A stretch of DNA of 55,597 bases, taken from NCBI GenBank assembly GCA_017633985.1, contig JAGBOF010000032.1:1-55597 (forward strand), written 5' to 3'. The stretch is from Bacteroidales bacterium (GTDB taxonomy: Bacteria > Bacteroidota > Bacteroidia > Bacteroidales > P3). Position numbers and translations under genes: made by a program. Positions 6,956 through 15,477 of the stretch are shown piece after piece. Numbering within the stretch: the first letter of the stretch is position 1; each line of letters starts with the position of its first letter. Under the pieces are notes generated by a model, which was not told where the DNA came from, did no database searches, and saw nothing but the letters and a program-made list of their open reading frames with translations.

Positions 6956-8230
6956 TCAGTCTATAATTGAAAATCCCGTAAATTTGTGTAAGCATTCGGG
7001 CACTTTGATGCCTTCAGGTGTCTGATTGTTTTCCAAAAGTGCGGCTACAATACGCGGAAGTGCCAATGCAGAGCCGTTAAGCGTGTGGCAAAGTTGCGTT
7101 TTGCCGTTTTCATCCTTGTAACGCAGCTTTAGACGGTTGGCTTGATAGCTTTCAAAGTTGGAAACGGACGAAACCTCAAGCCATCTTTGCTGTGCAGCGC
7201 TGTAAACTTCGAAATCAAAAGTCAGAGCGGACGTAAAACTCGTGTCTCCCCCGCAAAGACGCAGCACTCTGTACGGTAGATTCAGTTTATCCAGCAATCC
7301 GCCGACGTGTTTTTTCATTATTTCCAATTGTTCGTACGAATGATCGGGTGCGTCTATACATACTATTTCCACCTTATCGAATTGGTGCAGACGGTTAAGC
7401 CCTCTTACGTCCTTACCGTATGATCCCGCTTCTCTGCGGAAGCACTGCGAATAAGCGCAACGCTTGATAGGGAAATCCTTTTTATTAACTATCGTATCGC
7501 GGAATAGATTCGTTACCGGCACTTCGGCAGTGGGAATCATGTAATAGTTATCCAGCGTGATGACATACATTTGCGCTTCCTTGTCAGGTAGTTGTCCGGT
7601 AGCCAAAGCGGAAGCCTCGTTAACCATAAGCGGAGGTTGAACTTCCAAGTAGCCGTCTTTTTCGCCTTCTTCCAAGAAGAAATTAATCAATGCTCGTTGC
7701 AATTTAGCGCCTTTGCCTTTGTAGACAGGGAAACCTGCACCCGTTATCTTGTTTCCTAAATCAAAATCAATAATATCGTATTTCTTGCACAAATCCCAAT
7801 GAGGCAGGGCATCCTTTCCTAATTCGGGTATATTACCTACCATACTTACCACTTCGTTATCTTCTTCTCCTTTACCAGGAGCTACACTTGTGTGCGGAAG
7901 ATTAGGAATGGATAAAAGCAAGTTTCTTATCTCGGCTTCCTTTTGCGAATGTTTTTCCTGCAAATCTTTTTCCGCTGCTTTCAACTCGCCGGTCGCCGCT
8001 TTCTTTTCTTCAGCCGCTTGTTTATTGCCTTGTTTAAAGAGCATACCTATTTCTTTGGCGATAGCGTTTTGCTGAGATTTGTTATCGTCAAGTTGTTTTT
8101 GCAATTCACGGCGTGAATTGTCCAGTTCAATTACGCGGTTTATGCTTTCCTCGGCGTTTTTAAAATTCTTAACTTTCAACCTCTCTATTACGAAGTCTTT
8201 ATTTTCCTTTATAAAATTAGTCTGTAACAT
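6956..8230 (-). CDS. serS: Seryl-tRNA synthetase
   Basis: 424 residues from the ATG at 8230 (MLQTNFIKENKDFV). A 29-residue upstream extension is rejected because the -7 box (8264-8271, minus strand) lies inside it. Charges tRNA-Ser with serine using ATP in the cytoplasm. The N-terminal antiparallel coiled coil (about 25-105) binds the long tRNA-Ser arm. Class II motif 2 is visible at FRREAGSYGKDVRGL and motif 3 at GSALALPRIVAALLE. Length is normal for the family. Monocistronic by appearance, divergent from the flippase. Confidence 0.96.
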   Translation of the reverse strand: MLQTNFIKENKDFVIERLKVKNFKNAEESINRVIELDNSRRELQKQLDDNKSQQNAIAKEIGMLFKQGNKQAAEEKKAATGELKAAEKDLQEKHSQKEAEIRNLLLSIPNLPHTSVAPGKGEEDNEVVSMVGNIPELGKDALPHWDLCKKYDIIDFDLGNKITGAGFPVYKGKGAKLQRALINFFLEEGEKDGYLEVQPPLMVNEASALATGQLPDKEAQMYVITLDNYYMIPTAEVPVTNLFRDTIVNKKDFPIKRCAYSQCFRREAGSYGKDVRGLNRLHQFDKVEIVCIDAPDHSYEQLEIMKKHVGGLLDKLNLPYRVLRLCGGDTSFTSALTFDFEVYSAAQQRWLEVSSVSNFESYQANRLKLRYKDENGKTQLCHTLNGSALALPRIVAALLENNQTPEGIKVPECLHKFTGFSIID

Positions 8231-8263
8231 ATCTTTATTGTGTTTTACCGTTTTAACAAGTTG

Positions 8264-8271
8264 CAAAATTA
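8264..8271 (-). promoter_or_regulatory. serS promoter -7 box
   Basis: TAATTTTG on the minus strand matches TAnnTTTG and lies 33 bases before the chosen serS start, fixing that start. Confidence 0.7.
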
Positions 8272-8335
8272 CGATTTTTTGACGTAATAAATCAATCTCA
8301 TAATATTTTTCTGTCATTAATCTGTGAAATTATAT

Positions 8336-8343
8336 TATTTTTG
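8336..8343 (+). promoter_or_regulatory. Flippase promoter -7 box
   Basis: TATTTTTG followed by CAG, 27 bases before the ATG at 8371. It excludes the upstream TTG at 8341 as a start. Confidence 0.65.
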
Positions 8344-8370
8344 CAGTCGGTTAAAAATTTACAATATTCA

Positions 8371-9870
8371 ATGAGTGACATTAAAAAGTTAGCTGGACAA
8401 ACGGCAGTGTACGGTGTGCCGACTATTGTGGGAAGATTTCTAAATTATTTCCTTGTTCCTTTATATACATACAACATTGCCGCCAGTGATTACGGAATGG
8501 TGAGCGAACTTTACGCATACGTAGCCTTTTTGATGATAATCCTTACCTACGGAATGGAGACCGCATTCTTCCGCTATTCGCAGGAATACGACAAAAACAA
8601 AGTTTTCAATACCGCAATGCTGTCTTTGCTGTGCTCAACGTCCTTATTTCTGATCGTAACCTTCGTTTGCTTGAAACCTATCACCTCTGCGCTGGAATAT
8701 CAAGGACATCCGTCATACATAGTTCTGTTTTTACTGATTTTAGCCGTTGACACCTTAAAAGCAATACCATACGCACTGTTAAGAAGGGAGAATAAACCCA
8801 AACGGTTCGCCCTGATAAAGACTACGGATATATTTTCCAATATACTTTTCAATCTGTTCTTTATTGCATTGTGCCCGTATCTTTACAAAAACACTGACAT
8901 TGCGGCAGTAAAAGCGTTTTTCAATCCGGAGGATTTAGTTTTCTATATCTTTTTATCCAATCTTTTTGCATGCGTTATTGCAATGGTGATGCTTATACCC
9001 GAATACCGCAAATTCCGATGGGATTTTGATTTCTCCTTACTCAAAAAAATGCTCGTCTACGGATTTCCTGTTATGATAGGCGGTTTGGCGGGAATGGTTA
9101 ATGAAACATTTGACCGTATAGCACTCAAACATCTTGTCCGCACACCGCAGGAAATAACCGAACCTTCGCAGATTGCTTCGTGGAAGATGGCACAAATAGG
9201 AATATACGGGGCATGTTATAAATTAAGTATAGTAATCAGTTTGTTCATACAGGCATTTAAATTTGCAGCCGAACCGTTTTTCTTCTCCAAGATGAAAAAA
9301 GCTGACGCCAAACAGAGTTATTCGTCAGTGATGACCGCCTTTGTTATGTTTTTATCGCTTATCTTTCTGACGGTTATGGGATATATTGACATATTCCAAT
9401 ATTTTATGGGAAGCGAATACCGTGTCGGTTTGGCAGTTGTGCCTATCCTTTTGATGGCTAACATATTCCTTGGCATATATTATAATTTGAGTATATGGTA
9501 TAAGGTAACCGACAAAACCAAATGGGGAGCCGTGATAGCAATAATAGGAGCTGTGATAACATTGGCGGGCAATTATTTGTTGGTTCCGCAGATGTCATAT
9601 ACGGGTGCGGCAATAACGACGCTGATATGTTATACCGCTATAGCGGTTATTTGTTATTTCATGGGTCAACACTACTATCCCGTTGCCTATAATGTAAAAC
9701 GCTGTTTGTTTTATATATTTCTTGCAGTAGGATTTTATTTTGTTACGCTGGCAGTAAGAAATACGGGATGCAAAACGGTCTTCAATATAATAACCGCCAC
9801 AATCCTTATAATAATATATATAGGTATAGCATTCAAATTGGACATTAAACGGCTGTTAAAGGAGAGATAA
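8371..9870 (+). CDS. Wzx/MATE-type polysaccharide flippase
   Basis: 499 residues from ATG 8371 with about twelve to fourteen hydrophobic segments spread over the whole length. The start (TAVYGVPTIVGRFLNYFLVPLYT) is the typical first helix of the oligosaccharide flippase family. It probably moves lipid-linked sugar units across the inner membrane for surface glycan assembly. No glycosyltransferase lies next to it, so the substrate is unknown; window-wide sugar genes (gmd, fcl, DegT, nucleotidyltransferase) fit the theme. Confidence 0.85.
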   Translation: MSDIKKLAGQTAVYGVPTIVGRFLNYFLVPLYTYNIAASDYGMVSELYAYVAFLMIILTYGMETAFFRYSQEYDKNKVFNTAMLSLLCSTSLFLIVTFVCLKPITSALEYQGHPSYIVLFLLILAVDTLKAIPYALLRRENKPKRFALIKTTDIFSNILFNLFFIALCPYLYKNTDIAAVKAFFNPEDLVFYIFLSNLFACVIAMVMLIPEYRKFRWDFDFSLLKKMLVYGFPVMIGGLAGMVNETFDRIALKHLVRTPQEITEPSQIASWKMAQIGIYGACYKLSIVISLFIQAFKFAAEPFFFSKMKKADAKQSYSSVMTAFVMFLSLIFLTVMGYIDIFQYFMGSEYRVGLAVVPILLMANIFLGIYYNLSIWYKVTDKTKWGAVIAIIGAVITLAGNYLLVPQMSYTGAAITTLICYTAIAVICYFMGQHYYPVAYNVKRCLFYIFLAVGFYFVTLAVRNTGCKTVFNIITATILIIIYIGIAFKLDIKRLLKER

Positions 9871-9880
9871 AAACCGGTAA

Positions 9881-9948
9881 GCCGTAAGAAAAAATTAATC
9901 AGCCTGAATAATTTTTTCTTACGGCGTTTTAATAAAATAAAACGCCGT
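9881..9948 (+). terminator. Two overlapping hairpins between the flippase and atp genes
   Basis: Hairpin 1: a perfect 16-bp stem 9881-9896 / 9910-9925. Hairpin 2: ACGGCGTTTT / AAAACGCCGT at 9921-9930 / 9939-9948. They share ACGGC at 9921-9925 and so cannot both form fully. They end the flippase transcript and may also act in the other direction. Confidence 0.7.
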
Positions 9949-10045
9949 ATTATTTCAGTCTTTTGACGCTATAATTCGGTGAAACTATTTATCAGTGATT
10001 TTCTGTAAGTTAGTGGCGGGGTAAAATAATTTTTTGACATTTTTG

Positions 10046-10075
10046 TTTGTATAAATAAAAAAAGTGCTAACTTTG
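10046..10075 (+). promoter_or_regulatory. Promoter of the atpEFHA operon
   Basis: TTTG (10046-10049), an 18-base spacer and TAACTTTG (10068-10075), an exact Bacteroidota-type promoter. The 5' leader to atpE is about 65 bases and can fold CCAAATG / CATTTGG (10081-10087 / 10104-10110). A promoter directly before atpE shows the cluster is transcribed without atpB upstream. Confidence 0.75.
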
Positions 10076-10150
10076 AACATCCAAATGTTTAAGGACAACC
10101 GGGCATTTGGAAAATAATTTTAGTAAAATAAAACAATAAATTTAAAGACT

Positions 10151-10411
10151 ATGACAACACTAATGGTTATGCTACAAGCAGTTGCAGATTATTTGCCAAT
10201 GGGTTACGGTTTGGCAGGTATAGGTGCAGGATTGGCTGCAATAGGAGCAGGTTTAGGTATCGGAAATATAGGTAAGAATGCAATGGAAGCCATTGCACGC
10301 CAACCGGATGCGGTAAACGATATCCGTAGTAATATGATTATTGCAGCGGCATTGGTTGAAGCTGTTTCATTGTTCGCAGTTGTTGCCTGCTTGCTTGTAA
10401 TACTTAAATAA
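10151..10411 (+). CDS. atpE: F1Fo ATP synthase subunit c
   Basis: 86 residues, two membrane helices joined by the polar loop RQPD (50-53). The ion-carrying carboxylate is E70 in AALVEAVSLF; it is not followed by the Ser-Thr pattern of sodium-binding c subunits, so proton coupling is likely. The first helix is rich in GxGxG packing. Forms the rotor ring of Fo in the inner membrane. It is first in its transcript; atpB, normally just upstream in Bacteroidota, is absent. Confidence 0.95.
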   Translation: MTTLMVMLQAVADYLPMGYGLAGIGAGLAAIGAGLGIGNIGKNAMEAIARQPDAVNDIRSNMIIAAALVEAVSLFAVVACLLVILK

Positions 10412-10417
10412 ATTTAT

Positions 10418-10503
10418 GTAGGACGTAATATGTAGTATGTAGTATATACCTTGCACATTGTTTGGGTAATATATGCTGCGTACTGCATACTACATAAAAC
10501 TAT
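10418..10503 (+). promoter_or_regulatory. Intercistronic hairpin between atpE and atpF
   Basis: The 98-base gap holds a long imperfect inverted repeat: TTTATGTAG and TGTAGTATGTAGTATATA on the left against a right arm that ends GCATACTACATAAA. Such a stem after the c-subunit gene could protect its mRNA 3' end or slow read-through, giving the excess of c over b and delta that the ring needs. Inferred from structure and position. Confidence 0.55.
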
Positions 10504-10509
10504 TAAACT

Positions 10510-11004
10510 ATGGGACTATTGACACCCGGCATAGGACTTATTTTTTGGATGACATTGACATTCCTTATTGTCTTGTTTATACTCGGCAAATGGGGATGGC
10601 CCGTTATAATAAAAAGTCTTAAGAAAAGGGAAGAAGATATAAAGAATTCGTTGCTTGCCGCAGAAAATGCCAAAAAAGAAATGGAGAAACTCAAAGCAGG
10701 TAACGAAGAACTTTTGGCACAGGCACGGGAAGAAAGGGATAATATTCTTAAAGAAGCCAAACAGGCGGGTAATCAAATGATAGAAGATGCACGTCAGAAG
10801 GCTAAATCAGAGGCTGAAAAGATTATACTGCAAGCACGGGAGAATATAAACTTTGAAAAGGAAAAAGCAATCAAAGAAGTACAATCCCAGATGGCACAGC
10901 TGTCATTGGATATTGCCCAAAAAGTGCTGGAGCAGGAAGTTAAAGATCCTCAAATGAGTTCACAGTTGATTGCGAAGCAATTGGAAAAGATTAGTTTCAA
11001 ATAA
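10510..11004 (+). CDS. atpF: F1Fo ATP synthase subunit b
   Basis: 164 residues. One N-terminal membrane helix (about 9-27, IGLIFWMTLTFLIVLFILG) followed by a long charged helix rich in Ala, Lys, Glu and Gln (30-140), the peripheral stalk that dimerises and holds F1. Length and shape are normal. Two bases separate it from atpH. Confidence 0.93.
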   Translation: MGLLTPGIGLIFWMTLTFLIVLFILGKWGWPVIIKSLKKREEDIKNSLLAAENAKKEMEKLKAGNEELLAQAREERDNILKEAKQAGNQMIEDARQKAKSEAEKIILQARENINFEKEKAIKEVQSQMAQLSLDIAQKVLEQEVKDPQMSSQLIAKQLEKISFK

Positions 11005-11006
11005 AT

Positions 11007-11543
11007 ATGGACGAGAAAAGGCTGCAAAAACGGTACGCTCAAAGTCTTTTTGATTTGGCAAAGCAAAGGGATATTATCAATACGGTGTTTGACGATGTCA
11101 ATAACATACTTGATGTGTGCAATGACAACAGGGAATTGAATACAGTGCTGAAAAACCCTACAATAAAGCCGCTTAAAAAAAGAGAAATCTTATTTGCTTT
11201 GTTTGAAAACAAATGTGATGAACTTACGATGCGGTTTCTTTCGCTTATTACATCCAAAAGACGTGAAATTTATTTGAAAGAAATCTGTACGGCTTTTATT
11301 GAAACCTTTAATGCCTATAATAATATTAAGGTTGTCAAGGTTACTTCCGCTGCAAAGTTGAGTGAAGAAACTTTAAACACAATTAAGCAAAAAATAGAGA
11401 CTGCATTTTCATGCAAAGTGCAGACGGAAGAATATATCAATACAAATCTTATCGGCGGATTTATTCTTGAAACGGACGGTAAGCAGTACGATGCTTCTTA
11501 TTTGAGGAAACTAAACGATTTAAGAAAAGAAATAACTAAATAA
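11007..11543 (+). CDS. atpH: F1Fo ATP synthase subunit delta
   Basis: 178 residues, OSCP/delta family. The N-terminal helical domain ([23 protein letters not shown]) binds the top of the alpha subunits; the C-terminal part ends [28 protein letters not shown], the family signature. It links the peripheral stalk to F1. Translationally close to atpF and atpA (8-base gap). Confidence 0.93.
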   Translation: MDEKRLQKRYAQSLFDLAKQRDIINTVFDDVNNILDVCNDNRELNTVLKNPTIKPLKKREILFALFENKCDELTMRFLSLITSKRREIYLKEICTAFIETFNAYNNIKVVKVTSAAKLSEETLNTIKQKIETAFSCKVQTEEYINTNLIGGFILETDGKQYDASYLRKLNDLRKEITK

Positions 11544-11551
11544 TACGTAAA

Positions 11552-13135
11552 ATGGCAATTTTAAAACCATCGGAAGTTACGGCAATACTCCGTGAGCAAC
11601 TTACCAATTCTTCATTGGAGACACAATTAGAGGAAGTGGGTACAGTGTTATCAATAGGTGACGGAATAGCACGTGTTTACGGACTGTTGAACGCACAATC
11701 CGGTGAATTGGTTGAGTTCCATAACGGTACTCAAGGAGTTGTTCAGAATCTGGAAGAAGATAATGTCGGTATAGTATTGTTGGGTGATACGGGAGACATT
11801 AACGAAGGCGATACGGTTAAACGCACGGGCAGGATTGCTTCTTTGCGTGTGGGTGAAGGATTGCTTGGCAGGGTTGTCAATACGATAGGACAGCCTATTG
11901 ACGGTAAGGGAGATATTCAAGGCGAGACTTTGGAAATGCCTATCGAAAGGAAAGCCCCTGGTGTTATTTACCGACAACCCGTTGAAGAACCGTTGCAAAC
12001 AGGTCTTAAAGCCGTTGACTCCATGATTCCTATCGGAAGAGGACAAAGGGAACTCATTATCGGCGATAGGCAAACGGGAAAAACGGCTATTGCAATAGAT
12101 ACTATAATAAATCAGAAGGAATTTTATGAAGCAGGCAACCCTGTGTATTGCATTTATGTTGCATGCGGACAAAAAGGTTCTACCGTTGCCAATCTTGTAA
12201 AGACATTGGAACAGCATGATGCGATGAAATATACCGTTGTTTTGGCGGCTACCGCTTCCGATCCTGCAGCTATGCAGTTTTATGCTCCGTTTGCAGGTGC
12301 CGCAATAGGCGAATATTTCCGTGATACAGGACGTCATGCCCTTGTTATATATGATGATTTGTCCAAACAAGCCGTTGCTTACCGTGAAGTGTCATTGCTT
12401 CTTCGCCGTCCGCCAGGACGTGAGGCTTATCCTGGTGATGTGTTCTATTTGCATTCCCGTTTATTGGAGCGTGCCTGCAAGGTAATCAATAATGATGAGG
12501 TTGCAAAGCAGATGAACGATTTACCGTCGTGCTTAAAAGACAAAGTAAAAGGCGGAGGTTCCTTAACGGCGTTACCTATCATAGAAACGCAGGCAGGAGA
12601 CGTAAGTGCATACATCCCTACTAACGTTATATCTATCACGGACGGACAGATATTTTTGGAGAGTAACCTTTTCAACTCAGGAGTGCGCCCAGCAATCAAC
12701 GTAGGTATATCCGTATCGCGTGTAGGAGGCAAGGCACAGATAAAATCTATGAAAAAAATTGCAGGAACGCTTAAAATAGACCAGGCACAATACAGAGAAT
12801 TGGAAGCATTCAGCAAATTCGGCTCGGATTTGGATGCAACGACCAAGATGGTATTGGAAAAAGGGAAACGTAACGTGGAGATATTGAAACAAAATCAATA
12901 TTCCCCTATGAAAGTAGAGGAACAAGTTGCGGTAATTGCCTGCGGAACGAAAGGATGGTTGAGTAATATTCCTGTAAATAAGGTATTGGATTTCGAGAAA
13001 GACTACCTTACATTGTTGAATGCCCACTATAAAGATACTTTAACGGCAATTAAACAAGGCAAGATGGACGATGCAATCTTGGAAACCTTACATAAAGCCA
13101 CCCAAGAGGCATCTCACAAATATATAACCGAATAA
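11552..13135 (+). CDS. atpA: F1Fo ATP synthase subunit alpha
   Basis: 527 residues, full length. The P-loop GDRQTGKT lies at 171-178; the Arg-containing ISVSRVGG segment is present. Forms the non-catalytic nucleotide-binding half of the F1 hexamer. It ends its transcript: a terminator follows at 13158, and atpG, which normally comes next, is not found. Catalytic beta (atpD), gamma and epsilon must lie elsewhere. Confidence 0.97.
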   Translation: MAILKPSEVTAILREQLTNSSLETQLEEVGTVLSIGDGIARVYGLLNAQSGELVEFHNGTQGVVQNLEEDNVGIVLLGDTGDINEGDTVKRTGRIASLRVGEGLLGRVVNTIGQPIDGKGDIQGETLEMPIERKAPGVIYRQPVEEPLQTGLKAVDSMIPIGRGQRELIIGDRQTGKTAIAIDTIINQKEFYEAGNPVYCIYVACGQKGSTVANLVKTLEQHDAMKYTVVLAATASDPAAMQFYAPFAGAAIGEYFRDTGRHALVIYDDLSKQAVAYREVSLLLRRPPGREAYPGDVFYLHSRLLERACKVINNDEVAKQMNDLPSCLKDKVKGGGSLTALPIIETQAGDVSAYIPTNVISITDGQIFLESNLFNSGVRPAINVGISVSRVGGKAQIKSMKKIAGTLKIDQAQYRELEAFSKFGSDLDATTKMVLEKGKRNVEILKQNQYSPMKVEEQVAVIACGTKGWLSNIPVNKVLDFEKDYLTLLNAHYKDTLTAIKQGKMDDAILETLHKATQEASHKYITE

Positions 13136-13156
13136 TAATTTACCAAAATCATACTT

Positions 13157-13237
13157 CAAGGCAGACATATCACACTTTGTCTGCCTTTTTTATTGTTATA
13201 CTTTTTGTATTTCACAAAACTTTTGTACTTTTGCAGA
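13157..13237 (+). repeat. 81-bp direct repeat, left copy (terminator plus promoter)
   Basis: Bases 13157-13237 match 15059-15139 at about 74 of 81 positions with no gap. The repeat holds a complete terminator (stem AAGGCAGAC / GTCTGCCTT, 13158-13166 / 13179-13187, then T run) and a complete promoter (TTTG 13204-13207, TACTTTTG 13226-13233). The copies bracket 1.8 kb of accessory genes. Confidence 0.85.
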
Positions 13238-13267
13238 AAATGTAAATCGTAAAAGAGTAACAAACGT

Positions 13268-14233
13268 ATGAAAAAAATAATTTTAGTTTTTAGTGTCATA
13301 TTATTCTTCGTTGCATGCACAAACAACGATGGTAATAAGCAACAATCAAAAGAAATATCTAATAATTCGGAAAAGAAATCCTCTTCAAAAGAATTTTCAG
13401 TATATGATAGCTATCAAGAGTTGGAGAATCTATTTTATAAAGATGGTTGGTCTCCAAATATTGCATATTTTGATACATACCAATCACAAGAACTATGGTA
13501 TAATAAAGCTAAAACTAATTTGATACAATTCTTTGATTCCATATATCCTAATAAAAATCTTACAGACGAGGAGAAAGTTTCTGAACTTATAGACCAAATG
13601 CGAGAGGCAGTGGAGAGTGATAAATTAGACGGAAGTCCCGGAGGAATAGCTTCTCATTTTTGTCATCCTTTACAAACAAGCTATTTACGCTATGACGCTA
13701 TTGAAAATACTATTAAACTTGTAAAAAAGGATTCTTCTTTTATTAATGAAGTGAGTGCATGGGAGAAATTATATAATGCAATGGAAGACTTTATTCATCT
13801 GTTTGTATGGACAGATTCTGGCGGAGGCTCAATCGCAATATCAGCAACATGTGCATCTCTTACAGATATACTAAAGGATAGAATCCATAATATAGAAAAT
13901 ATCATAAAACTATATGAAGTGGAACACAGTATAAGAATCACTGATTATAAAAATGCAAGAAGTTTGTTTGAACGAGAGATAAACAAGCAAATAAAGAATT
14001 GTTTATATAGGATGGAAAAATATATTTCCGGTGAAGGTTCTGGAATTCTTACACTTGAAGATAAACGAGAAGCAGAACAAAATTTGAATGAAGAGAAGAT
14101 AAAAGTTTTAAAAACTCTTGATAACTGGATAAAACAAAGACATATCTGTGAAAGGGATAATAAAGAAATAACTTTTCTGACACACTATTTGATAAAAGAC
14201 CTTTCTACGATAATAATAGGGTTGGATGTTTAA
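13268..14233 (+). CDS. Lipoprotein of unknown function
   Basis: 321 residues. Signal peptide with lipobox FFVAC, lipidated Cys17, followed by an Asn/Lys/Ser-rich tether. The rest is helical and charged, with no motif I recognise. DNA is more AT-rich and codon use more A/T-ending than in the atp genes just upstream, pointing to recent acquisition. Own promoter within the 81-bp repeat. Confidence 0.7.
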   Translation: MKKIILVFSVILFFVACTNNDGNKQQSKEISNNSEKKSSSKEFSVYDSYQELENLFYKDGWSPNIAYFDTYQSQELWYNKAKTNLIQFFDSIYPNKNLTDEEKVSELIDQMREAVESDKLDGSPGGIASHFCHPLQTSYLRYDAIENTIKLVKKDSSFINEVSAWEKLYNAMEDFIHLFVWTDSGGGSIAISATCASLTDILKDRIHNIENIIKLYEVEHSIRITDYKNARSLFEREINKQIKNCLYRMEKYISGEGSGILTLEDKREAEQNLNEEKIKVLKTLDNWIKQRHICERDNKEITFLTHYLIKDLSTIIIGLDV

Positions 14234-14286
14234 TACATTCACATAGGAAATGAGAAAACAAAACTTGTCAATTCAAAATTTCTTTG

Positions 14287-14294
14287 TACTTTTG
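14287..14294 (+). promoter_or_regulatory. Promoter -7 box of the nucleotidyltransferase/HEPN pair
   Basis: TACTTTTG followed by CACAA, 21 bases before the ATG at 14316; the leader is very short. Confidence 0.65.
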
Positions 14295-14315
14295 CACAAA
14301 ATAATATAGTATATA

Positions 14316-14636
14316 ATGAAAATATCTGAACAAAATATATTTGAATTATTGAGGAAGACGGCAAATAGTGTCGTACCGTCTGACGGTAAGGCTATATTAT
14401 TCGGCTCAAGAGCAAGAGGAGATAATAGGGACGATTCTGATTGGGATTTACTTGTTATTTTCAATAAAGACAAACTTACTTGGGAAGATAAAAACAAAAT
14501 ATCTGACGCTTTCTATGATTTGGAATTACAGACAGGTCAGTTGATGATACCTATTATTCATACAAAGAAGTTTTGGGAGCAAACAAAACATACAATTTTT
14601 CATAAAGAAGTTGAGAGAGACGGTATTGTACTATGA
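14316..14636 (+). CDS. Minimal nucleotidyltransferase, MntA-like, second pair
   Basis: 106 residues. GS-X10-D-X-D is intact (G30, S31, D42, D44 in GSRARGDNRDDSDWD). The family pairs with HEPN proteins and acts as the neutralising AMP transferase in toxin-antitoxin modules. It overlaps the HEPN gene by four bases (ATGA). It belongs to a different subgroup from the 3272-3574 protein. Confidence 0.8.
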   Translation: MKISEQNIFELLRKTANSVVPSDGKAILFGSRARGDNRDDSDWDLLVIFNKDKLTWEDKNKISDAFYDLELQTGQLMIPIIHTKKFWEQTKHTIFHKEVERDGIVL

Positions 14637-15042
14637 GTTTAAGTAACGAAGAAAGGAAAGATATTGTTATCTACAGAACGGAGAAATCCCATAAGGCATT
14701 TGAACAGGCCAAACTTAATGTTGTTATTAAGTGCTGGGAAGTTGTCGCTTCCCGTTTGTATTATTCTGCTTATTATGCAGTATCTACATTATTGATTGCG
14801 GAAGGTTATACAACCAAAACGCATGAAGGAATAATCAATTCTTTCAGTTTGCATTTTATAAAGAAGGATTAGTTCCTAAAGAAATGGGAAGATTGTATAG
14901 AAATTTATTCGCATTGAGATTGTCGGGAGATTATGAAGACCATTTTGATGCAGAAGAAGCGGATGTCGTACCTTTGATAGAACCGACAAAACAATTGATA
15001 GATTTTGTTATTACAAAAGCAAAAGAAAAGTTGAATATTTGA
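14633..15042 (+). pseudogene. HEPN-domain partner, broken by a one-base frameshift
   Basis: The first frame runs 79 codons (LSNEERKDIVIYRTEKSHKA..., with the family segment SRLYYSAYYAVSTLL) and stops at 14872. The rest of the domain (KEGLVPKEMGRLYRNLFALR, GDYEDHF, AEEADV, PLIEPTKQLIDF) is open in the next frame to the TGA at 15040-15042. Adding one A in the AAA run near 14857 would restore a single ORF of about 136 codons. Either a real inactivating deletion or a sequencing error in a short homopolymer. Confidence 0.85.
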
Positions 15043-15058
15043 TATTACTTTAGATTCT

Positions 15059-15139
15059 CAAGGCAGGCAGATCAAACTTTGTCTGCCTTTTTTGTTATCA
15101 TATTTTTTGTATTTCACAAAACTTTTGTACTTTTGCAGA
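15059..15139 (+). repeat. 81-bp direct repeat, right copy (terminator plus promoter)
   Basis: About 91% identical to 13157-13237. The terminator half ends the HEPN transcript; the promoter half (TACTTTTG at 15128-15135) drives the structured RNA that follows. Confidence 0.85.
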
Positions 15140-15350
15140 CGATACAAATTGAGGAAGAATATATGTAAATAGAAAATAATATAAAGATATCAAGGAAATA
15201 TTGCGGAACTAAACGCACTTTTGTTCTTTAAAACCTAGACAACTTTAAAGAAACCATACAAAAGATCGGGTTGCAGTAACGATGCAGTATGTCATCGTGT
15301 ACTTTGTAGTTTGTATGGTGAAAAAAGGTAAGTCTAGGACCTTAAAGAGC
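15140..15350 (+). ncRNA. Recurrent structured RNA, copy 1
   Basis: Begins just after the promoter box at 15128. Stem A 15225-15231 / 15342-15348 (TCTTTAA / TTAAAGA); internal loop AA (15232-15233) against ACC (15339-15341); stem B CCTAGAC / GTCTAGG (15234-15240 / 15332-15338); then ACTTT; stem C ACCATACAAA / TTTGTATGGT (15253-15262 / 15310-15319); apical stem ACGATG / CATCGT (15279-15284 / 15293-15298). The same order with different stem sequences recurs in copies 2 and 3. No ORF. Ends 128 bases before a T9SS cargo gene. I do not recognise the family; it could be a trans-acting RNA or a long 5' leader. Confidence 0.75.
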
Positions 15351-15404
15351 AAATGATAAAAGTTCACGATATTTTTATATTCTGTCAAATAAAATTATTA
15401 ATCA

Positions 15405-15435
15405 GATGTAATCGAATAAAGTTAATTATTACATC
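15405..15435 (+). other. Hairpin between structured RNA copy 1 and the next gene
   Basis: Perfect 8-bp stem GATGTAAT / ATTACATC (15405-15412 / 15428-15435) with no T run, 43 bases before the start codon. It may be the 3' end of the RNA or part of the mRNA leader. Confidence 0.5.
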
Positions 15436-15477
15436 ACAAAACCGAGGGGCTTAATGGGATAACAAAGCAAAGCGATT

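Noticed and set aside
11651-12370. A 239-codon minus-strand ORF inside atpA
   Set aside because: Shadow of atpA with no sign of selection as a protein.
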